From Verrucomicrobiota bacterium (GTDB lineage: Bacteria > Verrucomicrobiota > Verrucomicrobiia > Limisphaerales > UBA1096), in the NCBI GenBank assembly GCA_003972865.1, contig QOAX01000180.1, positions 1 to 6,361 of the forward strand: DNA of 6,361 nt. The letters run 5' to 3'. The translations under genes and the position numbers were made by a program. This document shows, one piece after another, positions 1 to 5,759 of the stretch; within the stretch, counting starts at the first letter, position 1, and each line of letters begins with the position of its first letter. The notes beneath the pieces were generated by a model, which saw nothing but the letters and a program-made list of their open reading frames with translations, was not told the DNA's origin and did no database searches.

Positions 1-81
1 GGGCCTGGTGATCACCAAGCCCTAGTGGAGATGATCGAGCGCATCGTCAGTGACGTGCAGCGCCGTCAGAGGGAGGAGTGA
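1..81 (+). CDS. 3' end of an upstream gene, unknown function (partial)
   Basis: The first + frame is open from the window edge to a TGA at 79-81 and encodes 26 residues ending VQRRQREE. The tail is charged and looks helical (residues such as LVEMIERIVSDV have an amphipathic spacing). The stop lies four bases before the ATG of the next gene. The codons for its final Arg-Glu-Glu carry the GGGAGGAG ribosome binding site of that gene, so the two are probably cotranscribed and translationally coupled. Too little is present to name a family. Confidence rests on the uninterrupted frame, the tight junction and the shared ribosome binding site, not on homology. Confidence 0.6.
   Translation, partial: GPGDHQALVEMIERIVSDVQRRQREE
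71..78 (+). promoter_or_regulatory. Ribosome binding site fixing the start of the 628-aa gene
   Basis: GGGAGGAG lies about 8-9 bases before ATG 86, a good match to the archaeal anti-Shine-Dalgarno sequence. It favours ATG 86 over the in-frame GTG at 50, which lies upstream of this site, inside the preceding gene. Confidence 0.75.
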
Positions 82-85
82 CAGC

Positions 86-1972
86 ATGCCAGAGTGTCGA
101 GGCTGCGGAGTGAGCAGCAGACGCAAGTGGTGCGAGATCTGCGATATCGTCGTGCCGCACATCACCGGACAGGACTCCAACATGATCGAAGGTCTCGCGG
201 CGGTGGAGCATACTCGGCATGAACTCGGACAGCCTGACACCAGACCGAATCGAATCTGGTCTGCCATTCGAAGGCTGGACAGCTCGGAGGCAGAGTGGGC
301 GATGAGTGCTCGACCAAACAACAGCATCACGAGGATCAGCGGAGCCCCTCCAGAATGGGAGATAGATGACGAAGACCAGATAATCATGGATTCTGGCTCC
401 ATCAGGCATTCCAGCACCGCCCGGCTGAGGAGGCTCCAGAACGGTGGTATCCTACCTGATGGCAGCCACCTCTCGTGGGCCGACGGTAGGTTCTACCTCG
501 ACGGCATCCCGCTGGATGTCCCATACCATGGACTCCGCAAGATGATGAGGAGAGTCCGCGGTATCCAAAACGTCGATTGGAAGAAGCTCTTGTTGTCAGT
601 TAGCCTCGCTTGCACGAAGCACCAGACCAGACGCGAACTGCGCACCGGTCAACACGGCCATCAGACAACCATTCACCCGGCCGCCATGATGAGATTGAAC
701 GGAGACACGAGGAGGACCCCTGACTTCATGAGAGGGCTCGGCCTGCCCCCATGGGGCCTTCCCACCGAGCGGAGCAGATACAACCCCGATTGGTTCAGAG
801 GAGCCTCTTGGATGGATGAGTGGGATTCACTGGGGCCGTTGGACATACGTGACATAGACGATATGATGATCCCGATGGCCCTGTACATCAAGAACGGCCG
901 CCTTCAGCTTCGCGTCAGGCGGAACAGAGGCTGGAAGAGGCTCGAAGTGGAGTCCCATCCCGAAGTCTGGGCCAAGTTGTGCACTTGGTCGCTCTCACCA
1001 GCGAGGAGCAACGGCCACCAGAGGCTGCGATGCCTGCAGCAGAGTCTGTTTGCTGACACCGAGATTGCCCTGATCTCCAAGGAAGACAGGCGGGGCATCG
1101 GCATGCTCAGCGGAATCGTTCGGGAGAACGACAACGTCAGCATCCACCGCAGATCCGGTGGATTCGTAGTCAAAGGCACATCCGGGGCGATGTACAGTGT
1201 AGTCCCTGGTGTCGGTGGCCACAACACGAGATTCGTAGTCAACGGCATCGGACACGAGGCAGGACGTCGGGCTCGCCCAGGGCGTGGTGCCCCCCCATGG
1301 CATCGAGACAGGAATTCGCTGTGTATCGTCGAGAGCCACGAGCTTCGCCGCCTTGTGATCGGTGACGCCCTGAGCAGTATCATCCTAGCACTGCTAGACG
1401 ACTTGAAGTCACAGCAGTACATCGACACCCTGCGAGGCTACATCCACGAGGTCACTCCTAGGACCGTAGACCCACAGGTAGCCGCGGTCAGGCAGGCGGA
1501 GAACCTGCGGTTCCGCCTTCGTAACAATCTAGCCGAGCACAGGACTCGAAGGTACACGTTATTGTTCCCGCAGCTCTGGGGGGTCATGCTGAGATGCCCT
1601 CTGGGTGAGCGGATGACCTTCACAGCCATGAGGAGAGGACATCCGAATGTGAGTTTCGATGGCTGTGAGACCGCGTTCGCGACTGATGGTCGACTCGAGC
1701 GGAATGTGATCTACCAGATGCTGGCAGCCTCGGGTTGGCAGCGAGACCGTCACGAGGAAGGAGTTCGCAGGACGCAGAGGATCTACATCAGGATCGGTAC
1801 CGGCCCGGAGAACCTCGCGAACCACGTCGAGGAGTTCGCTGGAATGCTGGAGCCGGTGCTGACCGTCAATCAGCGAGTCAGGCTCGTGGCCAATCCGGTC
1901 TGGTCGTACTTCGAGAGGGTGAACCCGGGGATCCGCGCCCTCCTGCCTGGGACAGACCAGCGTCTTGACTAG
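86..1972 (+). CDS. Hypothetical protein with N-terminal zinc-ribbon-like motif (628 aa)
   Basis: I do not recognise this family. The start at ATG 86 is chosen for its ribosome binding site and because the protein then opens directly with a putative zinc knuckle: C4, C7, C16 and C19 (CxxC-x8-CxxC). The rest is Arg-rich and basic, with no signal peptide or membrane segment. A hydrophilic stretch runs to about residue 100. The segment around 353-445 contains a Gly-rich, beta-prone part (SGGFVVKGTSG, VVPGVGGHN), a Cys at 413 and a hydrophobic helix (LVIGDALSSIILALLDD), and looks like one folded module. The C-terminal part from about 460 is mostly helical. The zinc motif and basic character are compatible with nucleic-acid binding, which is inference only. 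It follows another + strand gene by four bases and ends on the tfb stop codon. Confidence 0.85.
   Translation: MPECRGCGVSSRRKWCEICDIVVPHITGQDSNMIEGLAAVEHTRHELGQPDTRPNRIWSAIRRLDSSEAEWAMSARPNNSITRISGAPPEWEIDDEDQIIMDSGSIRHSSTARLRRLQNGGILPDGSHLSWADGRFYLDGIPLDVPYHGLRKMMRRVRGIQNVDWKKLLLSVSLACTKHQTRRELRTGQHGHQTTIHPAAMMRLNGDTRRTPDFMRGLGLPPWGLPTERSRYNPDWFRGASWMDEWDSLGPLDIRDIDDMMIPMALYIKNGRLQLRVRRNRGWKRLEVESHPEVWAKLCTWSLSPARSNGHQRLRCLQQSLFADTEIALISKEDRRGIGMLSGIVRENDNVSIHRRSGGFVVKGTSGAMYSVVPGVGGHNTRFVVNGIGHEAGRRARPGRGAPPWHRDRNSLCIVESHELRRLVIGDALSSIILALLDDLKSQQYIDTLRGYIHEVTPRTVDPQVAAVRQAENLRFRLRNNLAEHRTRRYTLLFPQLWGVMLRCPLGERMTFTAMRRGHPNVSFDGCETAFATDGRLERNVIYQMLAASGWQRDRHEEGVRRTQRIYIRIGTGPENLANHVEEFAGMLEPVLTVNQRVRLVANPVWSYFERVNPGIRALLPGTDQRLD
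1969..1972. other. CTAG giving both stop codons of convergent genes
   Basis: The palindrome CTAG is read as TAG at 1970-1972 on the + strand (628-aa gene) and as TAG at 1971-1969 on the minus strand (tfb). The genes meet tail to tail with no spacer, so any transcription terminator for either must lie inside the other gene. Confidence 0.9.
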
Positions 1973-2961
1973 GCCTCTTCCTCGAAGTCGCCCTCTCTGG
2001 CCTGTGAGCCGATTCGGTCCAGGAATGCGTCTAGGTTGTACACCGGGTAGTTTCGATGCAGTTCCCTGACACTCTGCGGCGAGAGCCCTAGGTCCAGCAT
2101 CGCCATCATGATTGCTCGACCCGCTATCTCACCGGCGGGGTGGTTGGTCCACGGCTCGGGGTGCTCCGGATGACTCATCTCGTCTCCATCCATCACAGGC
2201 TCGCCCATGCTCCTGATGATCTCGACGGCACGGGCGTACACCGATGATGCCACCACCTGTCCCTCTTGGCCGGCTAGGTGGTCTCTGTAGATCGAAAGCG
2301 GATGCCTGATGTCACGGGCTCTGGCCACGACTGCGTCGTGGTCTCTGTTGCTAAGACTGCTTACCTCTCCTCGAACAAGCAGCCCCAGCATCTTCTTGAC
2401 GGCGAGAAGGTCGTACTTGTCGAGGTTCCACTGACGCATCAGAATGGTGGCCCTGTTGTCGTGGCGCGACTGGTAGAGCAGATACAGGGCGGCCGCTGCA
2501 TAGAGACGCTGACGATATTGCTTGGCATCATCCTTCGCCATGTCTTGGGGGATGCCTCTCAGCGCATGGCGCTTGGCACCGAGGCTCTCCTTCGCATTCG
2601 CCTTCTCGATGATCTCAGAGGCAGCTTGCACGATGGCTCTGCCCTCACCTGAGTTCACCAACTCACCGATGATTCCGTCCACGAAGTTGGGCTTCGACGA
2701 TGTCGCCCTACGATGCACCCTGTCCAGCCTCCTGAAGAGCCTGTCATTCGTAGGCCCGATGGTCGACCCCAGCTCGTCGTCGGCACCGGCTCCCGGGTTC
2801 GGATTCGCCGGCGCAAAGCCTGGATCCAGCTCCAGAGGTTCTCTCTCGATGCCGCAGTCAGAGCAGTGCTCGTGGGTATCTCCCGTTTCGGTCTCATTAG
2901 ACCCGCATTCGGGGCATCTGTCAGTATTATCACGCTTGTTTTCAGTATTATCGGAAGTCAT
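1969..2961 (-). CDS. tfb: Divergent transcription factor B (TFIIB-like)
   Basis: TFB recruits archaeal RNA polymerase to the TBP-bound promoter. With the ATG start the protein has 330 residues, near the usual TFB length of about 300. A zinc ribbon is visible at C16, C19, C33, C36 (CPEC...CSDC), with a 13-residue loop that is a little short for the family. A Pro/Gly/Asp-rich linker (about 47-66) replaces the usual B-finger text, followed by a B-reader-like segment IGPTNDRLFRRLDRVHRR (about 68-85). Two helical repeats resembling cyclin folds follow (about 92-197 and 229-310); the second contains HPAGEIAGRAIMMAMLDLGLS, the position of the conserved PxGIAAAALYLA segment. The tail is acidic (DFEEEA). 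Conserved family words are eroded, so it is a divergent paralogue, perhaps an alternative factor of a mobile element rather than the host's main TFB. ATG 2961 is preferred to GTG 2970 because GTG overlaps the ribosome binding site. Confidence 0.82.
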   Translation of the reverse strand: MTSDNTENKRDNTDRCPECGSNETETGDTHEHCSDCGIEREPLELDPGFAPANPNPGAGADDELGSTIGPTNDRLFRRLDRVHRRATSSKPNFVDGIIGELVNSGEGRAIVQAASEIIEKANAKESLGAKRHALRGIPQDMAKDDAKQYRQRLYAAAALYLLYQSRHDNRATILMRQWNLDKYDLLAVKKMLGLLVRGEVSSLSNRDHDAVVARARDIRHPLSIYRDHLAGQEGQVVASSVYARAVEIIRSMGEPVMDGDEMSHPEHPEPWTNHPAGEIAGRAIMMAMLDLGLSPQSVRELHRNYPVYNLDAFLDRIGSQAREGDFEEEA

Positions 2962-2966
2962 CTCTT

Positions 2967-2972
2967 TCACCT
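2967..2972 (-). promoter_or_regulatory. Ribosome binding site of tfb
   Basis: AGGTGA, read on the minus strand, stands five bases before ATG 2961 and matches the archaeal consensus GGAGGTGAT. The alternative GTG start at 2970 lies inside this motif, which argues for the ATG. Confidence 0.6.
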
Positions 2973-3011
2973 GTATTGCCGGCTAAATGCGCGTCTACGA
3001 AACCCCATTTC

Positions 3012-3039
3012 CGAGGGCGCCGTCGCCGGGATTCGGAGC
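3012..3039. repeat. Two-part direct repeat, copy 1
   Basis: CGAGGGCGC at 3012-3020 is followed after 11 bases by TTCGGAGC at 3032-3039. The same two blocks recur 60 bases away with a 1-base spacer. It lies in the non-coding region before tfb and could be an operator or a decayed duplication; the role is not known. Confidence 0.4.
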
Positions 3040-3071
3040 GTCGGAACGGACGCCGTATAACCATACTGTCA

Positions 3072-3089
3072 CGAGGGCGCGTTCGGAGC
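3072..3089. repeat. Two-part direct repeat, copy 2
   Basis: CGAGGGCGC at 3072-3080 is followed after one base by TTCGGAGC at 3082-3089. The blocks are identical to copy 1, but the spacer is 10 bases shorter, close to one DNA helical turn, so both copies would present the blocks on about the same face of the helix. Confidence 0.4.
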
Positions 3090-3152
3090 CAGTCTTGCTG
3101 AGTTTCTCGGCTGCTACCGCACCTCCCGGAGCACTCGTCGAGGGGCCTGACA

Positions 3153-3395
3153 TCAGGTCTGCTCGAGTCGCCATTCCTGCAGCTTCAGGATGCCGTCGAG
3201 AATCTCCTCGCTGGTGATCCTGTCTGAGTGCGACTCCATGGCCATCAGCACCAGTTCGGCGATCTCCTCGTCGGCGTCGTCACCGAGTACGGCTTCGACA
3301 ATCTCCGGGATGCCAGCACCCTCGTTGTTGGCCTTGGACTCGGTGAACAGTCCCTCCAGCCTGGCCTTAGCCTCGGATCTGTCAGCCTCGCTCAT
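3153..3395 (-). CDS. Small acidic helical protein coupled to E1-JAB (80 aa)
   Basis: Not a recognised family. It starts at ATG 3395, whose ATGA overlaps the TGA stop of the E1-JAB gene; a very strong ribosome binding site (GGAGGAGGAGG) sits one base upstream. The in-frame region upstream of this ATG lies inside the E1-JAB gene and is not part of this protein. The 80 residues are rich in Glu and Asp, contain no Cys, and look entirely helical: AKARLEGLFTE near the start, then IPEIVEAVLGDDADEEIAELVLMAME and ITSEEILDGILKLQEWRLEQT. There is no signal peptide or membrane segment. Obligatory coupling to the E1-JAB gene suggests that the product acts with it, as a cofactor, regulator or conjugation target; this is inferred from position only. 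Confidence 0.75.
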   Translation of the reverse strand: MSEADRSEAKARLEGLFTESKANNEGAGIPEIVEAVLGDDADEEIAELVLMAMESHSDRITSEEILDGILKLQEWRLEQT

Positions 3396-4621
3396 TCCTC
3401 CTCCTCCTTGATTCGGCCGTTGCGTGACAGGGTCTGCGGATCGTCGGAGTAGAGGACAGTCGGCTCTGATGTCCACGAAGAGAGCGGGCCCTCCGGCTCC
3501 AGCGAGGCAGCAGGGGACTTGGTTTGTCGGGTCATTTTGTAGTGGTCGTGCCCTAGGACGACGGCCCTCTGTAACAAGCCGGTGTAGCAACCGATGGTAT
3601 CTCTGTCTGTGGAGCTCCAGTATGCATCTCGGGGATGGCTGTGAATCCAGAGTTTGAATGGCACCTTGGCGCCCTGTGGAGGCGACATTCGGACCTCGCC
3701 TGATGTGCCGATGTCGATGTAGATCTTGCCCTCGGCGTCGGTGAGTACGCTGACCTCTCGGAGCAGCCGGTCACCAATCTGCCAGATGTCCTGCCATCGT
3801 CGCTTCTTGGCCAAGCCGGAGATGTGCTCTCTGACGACCCCGGAGTCATAGTCTCCGGTGTCGATGCATGGGTCGACGAGGTTGGAAGTGTGGATCTTCG
3901 GCTTGACGCAGCCTTGCGGCTCTAGCTTCTGCTCATCCTCGGGAAGTCGGCTGAGGGTGCCAAACGTGATGTTGGCCGTCTGGGGGTAGGGCGGCAGGGC
4001 AAGGGTCTGTCCTGTCATCCACCTAAGGCTCTGCAGAACCCACTGCGCACCGTGGGCGGCAGCGAGTATGAATCCGAACTCGATGTTGCCCGAGGATATC
4101 GCATCCTCGTGCTGGCACGAGCGAGCAGGCTGGTCCGGCGTCATCCCGTCAACGAAGTCGGGGTCGACCGACGAGTCGAAGGCGATGTAGCCATCACCCA
4201 GGCACCTGAGATCGAGGAAGGTGGTGCCGCTGGAGTGGACCACTCGGCGGGCTTCGGCCGAATCGACTGCGACCACTATCAGGTCAGCGGGCGTCATGTT
4301 CGATGCATCGCGCACGTCCCACGGGCAAGCCACCACGCGTAGGCGCGCGCCCGTGAATGGGCACATGCTTCGCTCGATGGCCGTGACCTTGTGCATACCG
4401 ACGTCGTCGTAGGTGAATCGCTGGTGGGCCAGGTTCTCCTCGGAGACTGTGTCCGAGTCATAAAGTCTGACGGTGATTCGCTTGGTTGACTCCAGCAGCC
4501 CGCCTCGGTGGAGCGCTGGGATCAGGGCTGATACAAGATGCGAGCCGATGCCTCCGGCACCTATGACTGCGATCTCGTAGTCGTTGTATTGGGTTTGATT
4601 GGTGTAGTTGTTATCTTGCAT
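3392..4621 (-). CDS. E1-like (ThiF) adenylating domain fused to JAB/JAMM peptidase
   Basis: The 409-residue protein has two recognisable domains. The N-terminal half is a ThiF/E1-type Rossmann fold: nucleotide loop GAGGIGSH at 21-28, YDSD at 54-57 after the second strand, N63/R68 in NLAHQRF, K78, and D120 in VVAVD. Such domains adenylate the C-terminus of ubiquitin-like proteins. C169 (SCQHEDAISSGN) is a candidate catalytic cysteine; the usual paired CxxC zinc site is missing. The C-terminal domain (about 275-409) carries the JAMM metalloprotease signature WIHSHP...YWSSTD with H327, H329, S336 and D339; E289 (LREVSVL) is a possible catalytic glutamate. JAMM enzymes trim or deconjugate ubiquitin-like proteins. 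The His-to-Ser spacing is one residue shorter than the usual HxHx7SxxD. It follows the ubiquitin-like gene and overlaps the 80-aa gene by ATGA. ATG 4621 is chosen over GTG 4651, which lies inside a strong hairpin. Confidence 0.9.
   Translation of the reverse strand: MQDNNYTNQTQYNDYEIAVIGAGGIGSHLVSALIPALHRGGLLESTKRITVRLYDSDTVSEENLAHQRFTYDDVGMHKVTAIERSMCPFTGARLRVVACPWDVRDASNMTPADLIVVAVDSAEARRVVHSSGTTFLDLRCLGDGYIAFDSSVDPDFVDGMTPDQPARSCQHEDAISSGNIEFGFILAAAHGAQWVLQSLRWMTGQTLALPPYPQTANITFGTLSRLPEDEQKLEPQGCVKPKIHTSNLVDPCIDTGDYDSGVVREHISGLAKKRRWQDIWQIGDRLLREVSVLTDAEGKIYIDIGTSGEVRMSPPQGAKVPFKLWIHSHPRDAYWSSTDRDTIGCYTGLLQRAVVLGHDHYKMTRQTKSPAASLEPEGPLSSWTSEPTVLYSDDPQTLSRNGRIKEEEE
3397..3407 (-). promoter_or_regulatory. 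Ribosome binding site inside E1-JAB 3' end
   Basis: GGAGGAGGAGG, read on the minus strand, encodes the terminal Glu run of the E1-JAB protein and also serves as the ribosome binding site of the 80-aa gene. Several registers give acceptable spacing to ATG 3395. Confidence 0.7.
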
Positions 4622-4627
4622 ATTGAT

Positions 4628-4632
4628 TCCTC
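4628..4632 (-). promoter_or_regulatory. Ribosome binding site of E1-JAB gene
   Basis: GAGGA, read on the minus strand, lies six bases before ATG 4621 in an A-rich and probably unstructured leader just after the hairpin. It decides the ATG over the upstream GTG at 4651. Confidence 0.65.
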
Positions 4633-4645
4633 GTTTGAGTTGTTG

Positions 4646-4686
4646 CGGCACCGCCGCCGGGCTGTGTCAGCCGGGCGACGGCACCG
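4646..4686 (-). other. Strong RNA hairpin between ubiquitin-like and E1-JAB genes
   Basis: In the minus-strand transcript the arm at 4686-4668 pairs with 4664-4646 around a three-base ACA loop. Of 19 positions, 18 pair, with one C-C mismatch (4673/4659). Three pairs are G-U wobbles (4678/4654, 4682/4650, 4683/4649), which are A-C mismatches on the + strand, so the fold is favoured in the minus-strand RNA. No U run follows, so it is not a classical intrinsic terminator. It sits 46 bases after the ubiquitin-like stop codon and 24 bases before the E1-JAB ATG. It could stabilise the upstream message, mark a processing site or attenuate transcription; the role is not shown. Confidence 0.65.
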
Positions 4687-4732
4687 GGAAGTAAGTCCGG
4701 GCCCATCTTGCGGGCGGGTTTGCTCGTTGACC

Positions 4733-4951
4733 TCAGCAGAGACCGCCGACCAATCCAGGCACGATTCTCACGGTACCCACCGTCTCCCAGTCAGAGTCAG
4801 CCAGCTGTGCTGGTTGCATCATCTGCCCGGAGGCGAATACCCACGAGTCGCCTCGCTCCTCGACGAGCGCCATTGTCTGGTCGCGCGTGAGTTCGCGGGC
4901 TTCGTGCCCAGTCGATCCAGCAATCTCTACTGTGGTTGTTACAGTGTCCAT
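4733..4951 (-). CDS. Ubiquitin-like protein precursor with C-terminal GG-LC
   Basis: The 72-residue product has the size and pattern of a beta-grasp ubiquitin-like modifier. It opens with a beta hairpin (TVTTTVEIAG, then a charged turn), has a helix around RDQTMALVEERGD, a middle strand and turn (SWVFASGQMM), and a last strand TVGTVRIVPGLVGG that ends in Gly69-Gly70 followed only by Leu71-Cys72. Ubiquitin likewise ends LRLRGG after its last strand, and many precursors carry a short tail that a peptidase removes. The adjacent gene encodes both the E1-like activator and a JAMM peptidase, which supports this reading strongly. ATG 4951 is preferred to ATG 4957 because AGGAG at 4960-4964 is eight bases before it but only two before the other. 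Overall sequence identity to ubiquitin is low, so the call rests on size, tail and neighbours. Confidence 0.82.
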   Translation of the reverse strand: MDTVTTTVEIAGSTGHEARELTRDQTMALVEERGDSWVFASGQMMQPAQLADSDWETVGTVRIVPGLVGGLC

Positions 4952-4959
4952 GTGCATTT

Positions 4960-4964
4960 CTCCT
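4960..4964 (-). promoter_or_regulatory. Ribosome binding site of ubiquitin-like gene
   Basis: AGGAG, read on the minus strand, lies eight bases before ATG 4951 and just after the TAA of the 263-aa gene. Its spacing picks the second of two closely placed ATG codons (4957 and 4951). Confidence 0.55.
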
Positions 4965-4967
4965 AGG

Positions 4968-5759
4968 TTACAAGTCGTTCGTTAGCTGCCCTATTGGATG
5001 CCCGGGCGCGGGCAATGTAAGGAGAGAGTCTCGCAGCTGGTATAAAGCGCTGGAGATGGCATCGGTCGGCGGGTCTGCAGACTCGTGCTCGGCCATCAGT
5101 TCGTGCCAGCCCAGGTTGCGGACTCGTCGGACCTCCAGTTCGAGTTGAAAAAGGGCCTTGGTTTCGGCAAGTGACTTCTCTCTGGCGAGGTCCTTGCGGA
5201 GCAACTCTGCTTGCTGTGCTGCCCTTAGAGCCTCTTTCTTGCGAGCCTTCTCTGCCTCGTAGTGTTCGGGGTCGCGGACGAACAATATCCTATCGTCCAG
5301 AGTGGTTGGTGGATAGGGGAAGCCGGCCTCCGCCCACAGGACAAATGAGACGCAGTCGTCTATCGCTGGGACGTATCCTTCTCCCGTTGCAGCGATACAA
5401 ACCTTGGTGTTCGCTCCCGTCTTGGAGTTACGCACCCATGTTTCCAGATGGCGGTCACCCTCACGTCCTCTATCATTGTCGCGTTCGTTGTTCCAGAAGC
5501 CGTTCCAGGGGGCTGGCAATCGGCGCTCTATCGTCTCAGCGACATCGAGTACGATCTCGATGTCGTCGGAGTAAGGTGCTGTGATCAGACCGACACGTGG
5601 ACCCAGTTTGCACACCGTCGCGTTGATCATGACGTCTGTAAGCAGTGTCAGGCCCTTGCACTCTGGCTGGGGCATGGAGACGAAGAGATCGGGAGGGATT
5701 AGTGCCTGGTCGATTCGTTTCCACTCATCCTTGAGATTGCTGTAACTGAACTCGTTCAT
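4968..5759 (-). CDS. Hypothetical protein upstream of ubiquitin-like gene (263 aa)
   Basis: Family not recognised. ATG 5759 overlaps the stop of the preceding gene as ATGA and has a near-consensus ribosome binding site (GGAGTGAT) upstream. The N-terminal 155 residues look like a mixed alpha/beta domain: a helix at about 8-20, strands around TLLTDVMINATV and VGLITAP, a helix around IEIVLDVAETIERRL, then a Trp/Asn-rich loop (85-100) and strands around ANTKVCIAA and CVSFVLWAEAG. Cys residues are at 34, 50, 121 and 136. Residues about 163-212 form a long charged helix, probably a coiled coil (AEKARKKEALRAAQQAELL), ending before a helical C-terminus. No signal peptide or membrane segment is seen. 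It ends 16 bases before the ubiquitin-like gene, so it is probably part of the same system. C121, with H104 and a TG turn before it, vaguely recalls an E2 active site, but the fold order is not convincing. Confidence 0.82.
   Translation of the reverse strand: MNEFSYSNLKDEWKRIDQALIPPDLFVSMPQPECKGLTLLTDVMINATVCKLGPRVGLITAPYSDDIEIVLDVAETIERRLPAPWNGFWNNERDNDRGREGDRHLETWVRNSKTGANTKVCIAATGEGYVPAIDDCVSFVLWAEAGFPYPPTTLDDRILFVRDPEHYEAEKARKKEALRAAQQAELLRKDLAREKSLAETKALFQLELEVRRVRNLGWHELMAEHESADPPTDAISSALYQLRDSLLTLPAPGHPIGQLTNDL

Larger units (their letters stand above)
2973..3152 (-). promoter_or_regulatory. Non-coding region upstream of tfb, probable promoter region
   Basis: This is the longest stretch in the window without a supported gene. 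It separates the minus-strand cluster from tfb, so tfb may have its own promoter. Two weak A/T-rich stretches could act as TATA elements in an otherwise GC-rich region: minus-strand TTATAC near 3055-3060 and CATTTAGC near 2982-2989. The second would put a start site close to the tfb ATG. Neither matches an archaeal TATA box well. A two-part repeat lies in the same region. A short inverted repeat, CCTGA/TCAGG at 3146-3157, covers the stop codon of the 80-aa gene, but it is too short and lacks a T run to call a terminator. Confidence 0.35.

Noticed and set aside
50..85. GTG start at 50 adding 12 codons to the 628-aa gene
   Set aside because: It overlaps the upstream gene, has no good ribosome binding site, and lies upstream of the strong GGGAGGAG that serves ATG 86.
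904..1428. 174-residue open frame on the minus strand opposite the 628-aa gene
   Set aside because: No ribosome binding site, no domain-like features, rich in Ser/Arg/Pro as expected for an antisense shadow of a GC-rich gene.
2522..2986. 154-residue open frame on the + strand opposite tfb
   Set aside because: It mirrors the tfb coding frame, is Ser-rich and low-complexity, and tfb is clearly the real gene.
3146..3157. CCTGA/TCAGG inverted repeat as a terminator after the 80-aa gene
   Set aside because: The arms are only five bases, the loop is two bases, and no T run follows on the minus strand.
3396..3590. Longer version of the 80-aa protein starting at 3590
   Set aside because: The extra 65 residues lie wholly inside the E1-JAB gene in another frame and are low-complexity; ATG 3395 has an ATGA overlap and a strong ribosome binding site.
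4622..4651. GTG start at 4651 adding 10 codons to E1-JAB
   Set aside because: The GTG lies inside the strong hairpin stem, while ATG 4621 has GAGGA six bases before it.
4968..5759. 263-aa protein named as an E2 enzyme
   Set aside because: Only a loose resemblance around H104 and C121; the order of secondary elements and flanking motifs do not match known E2 enzymes well enough to name it.
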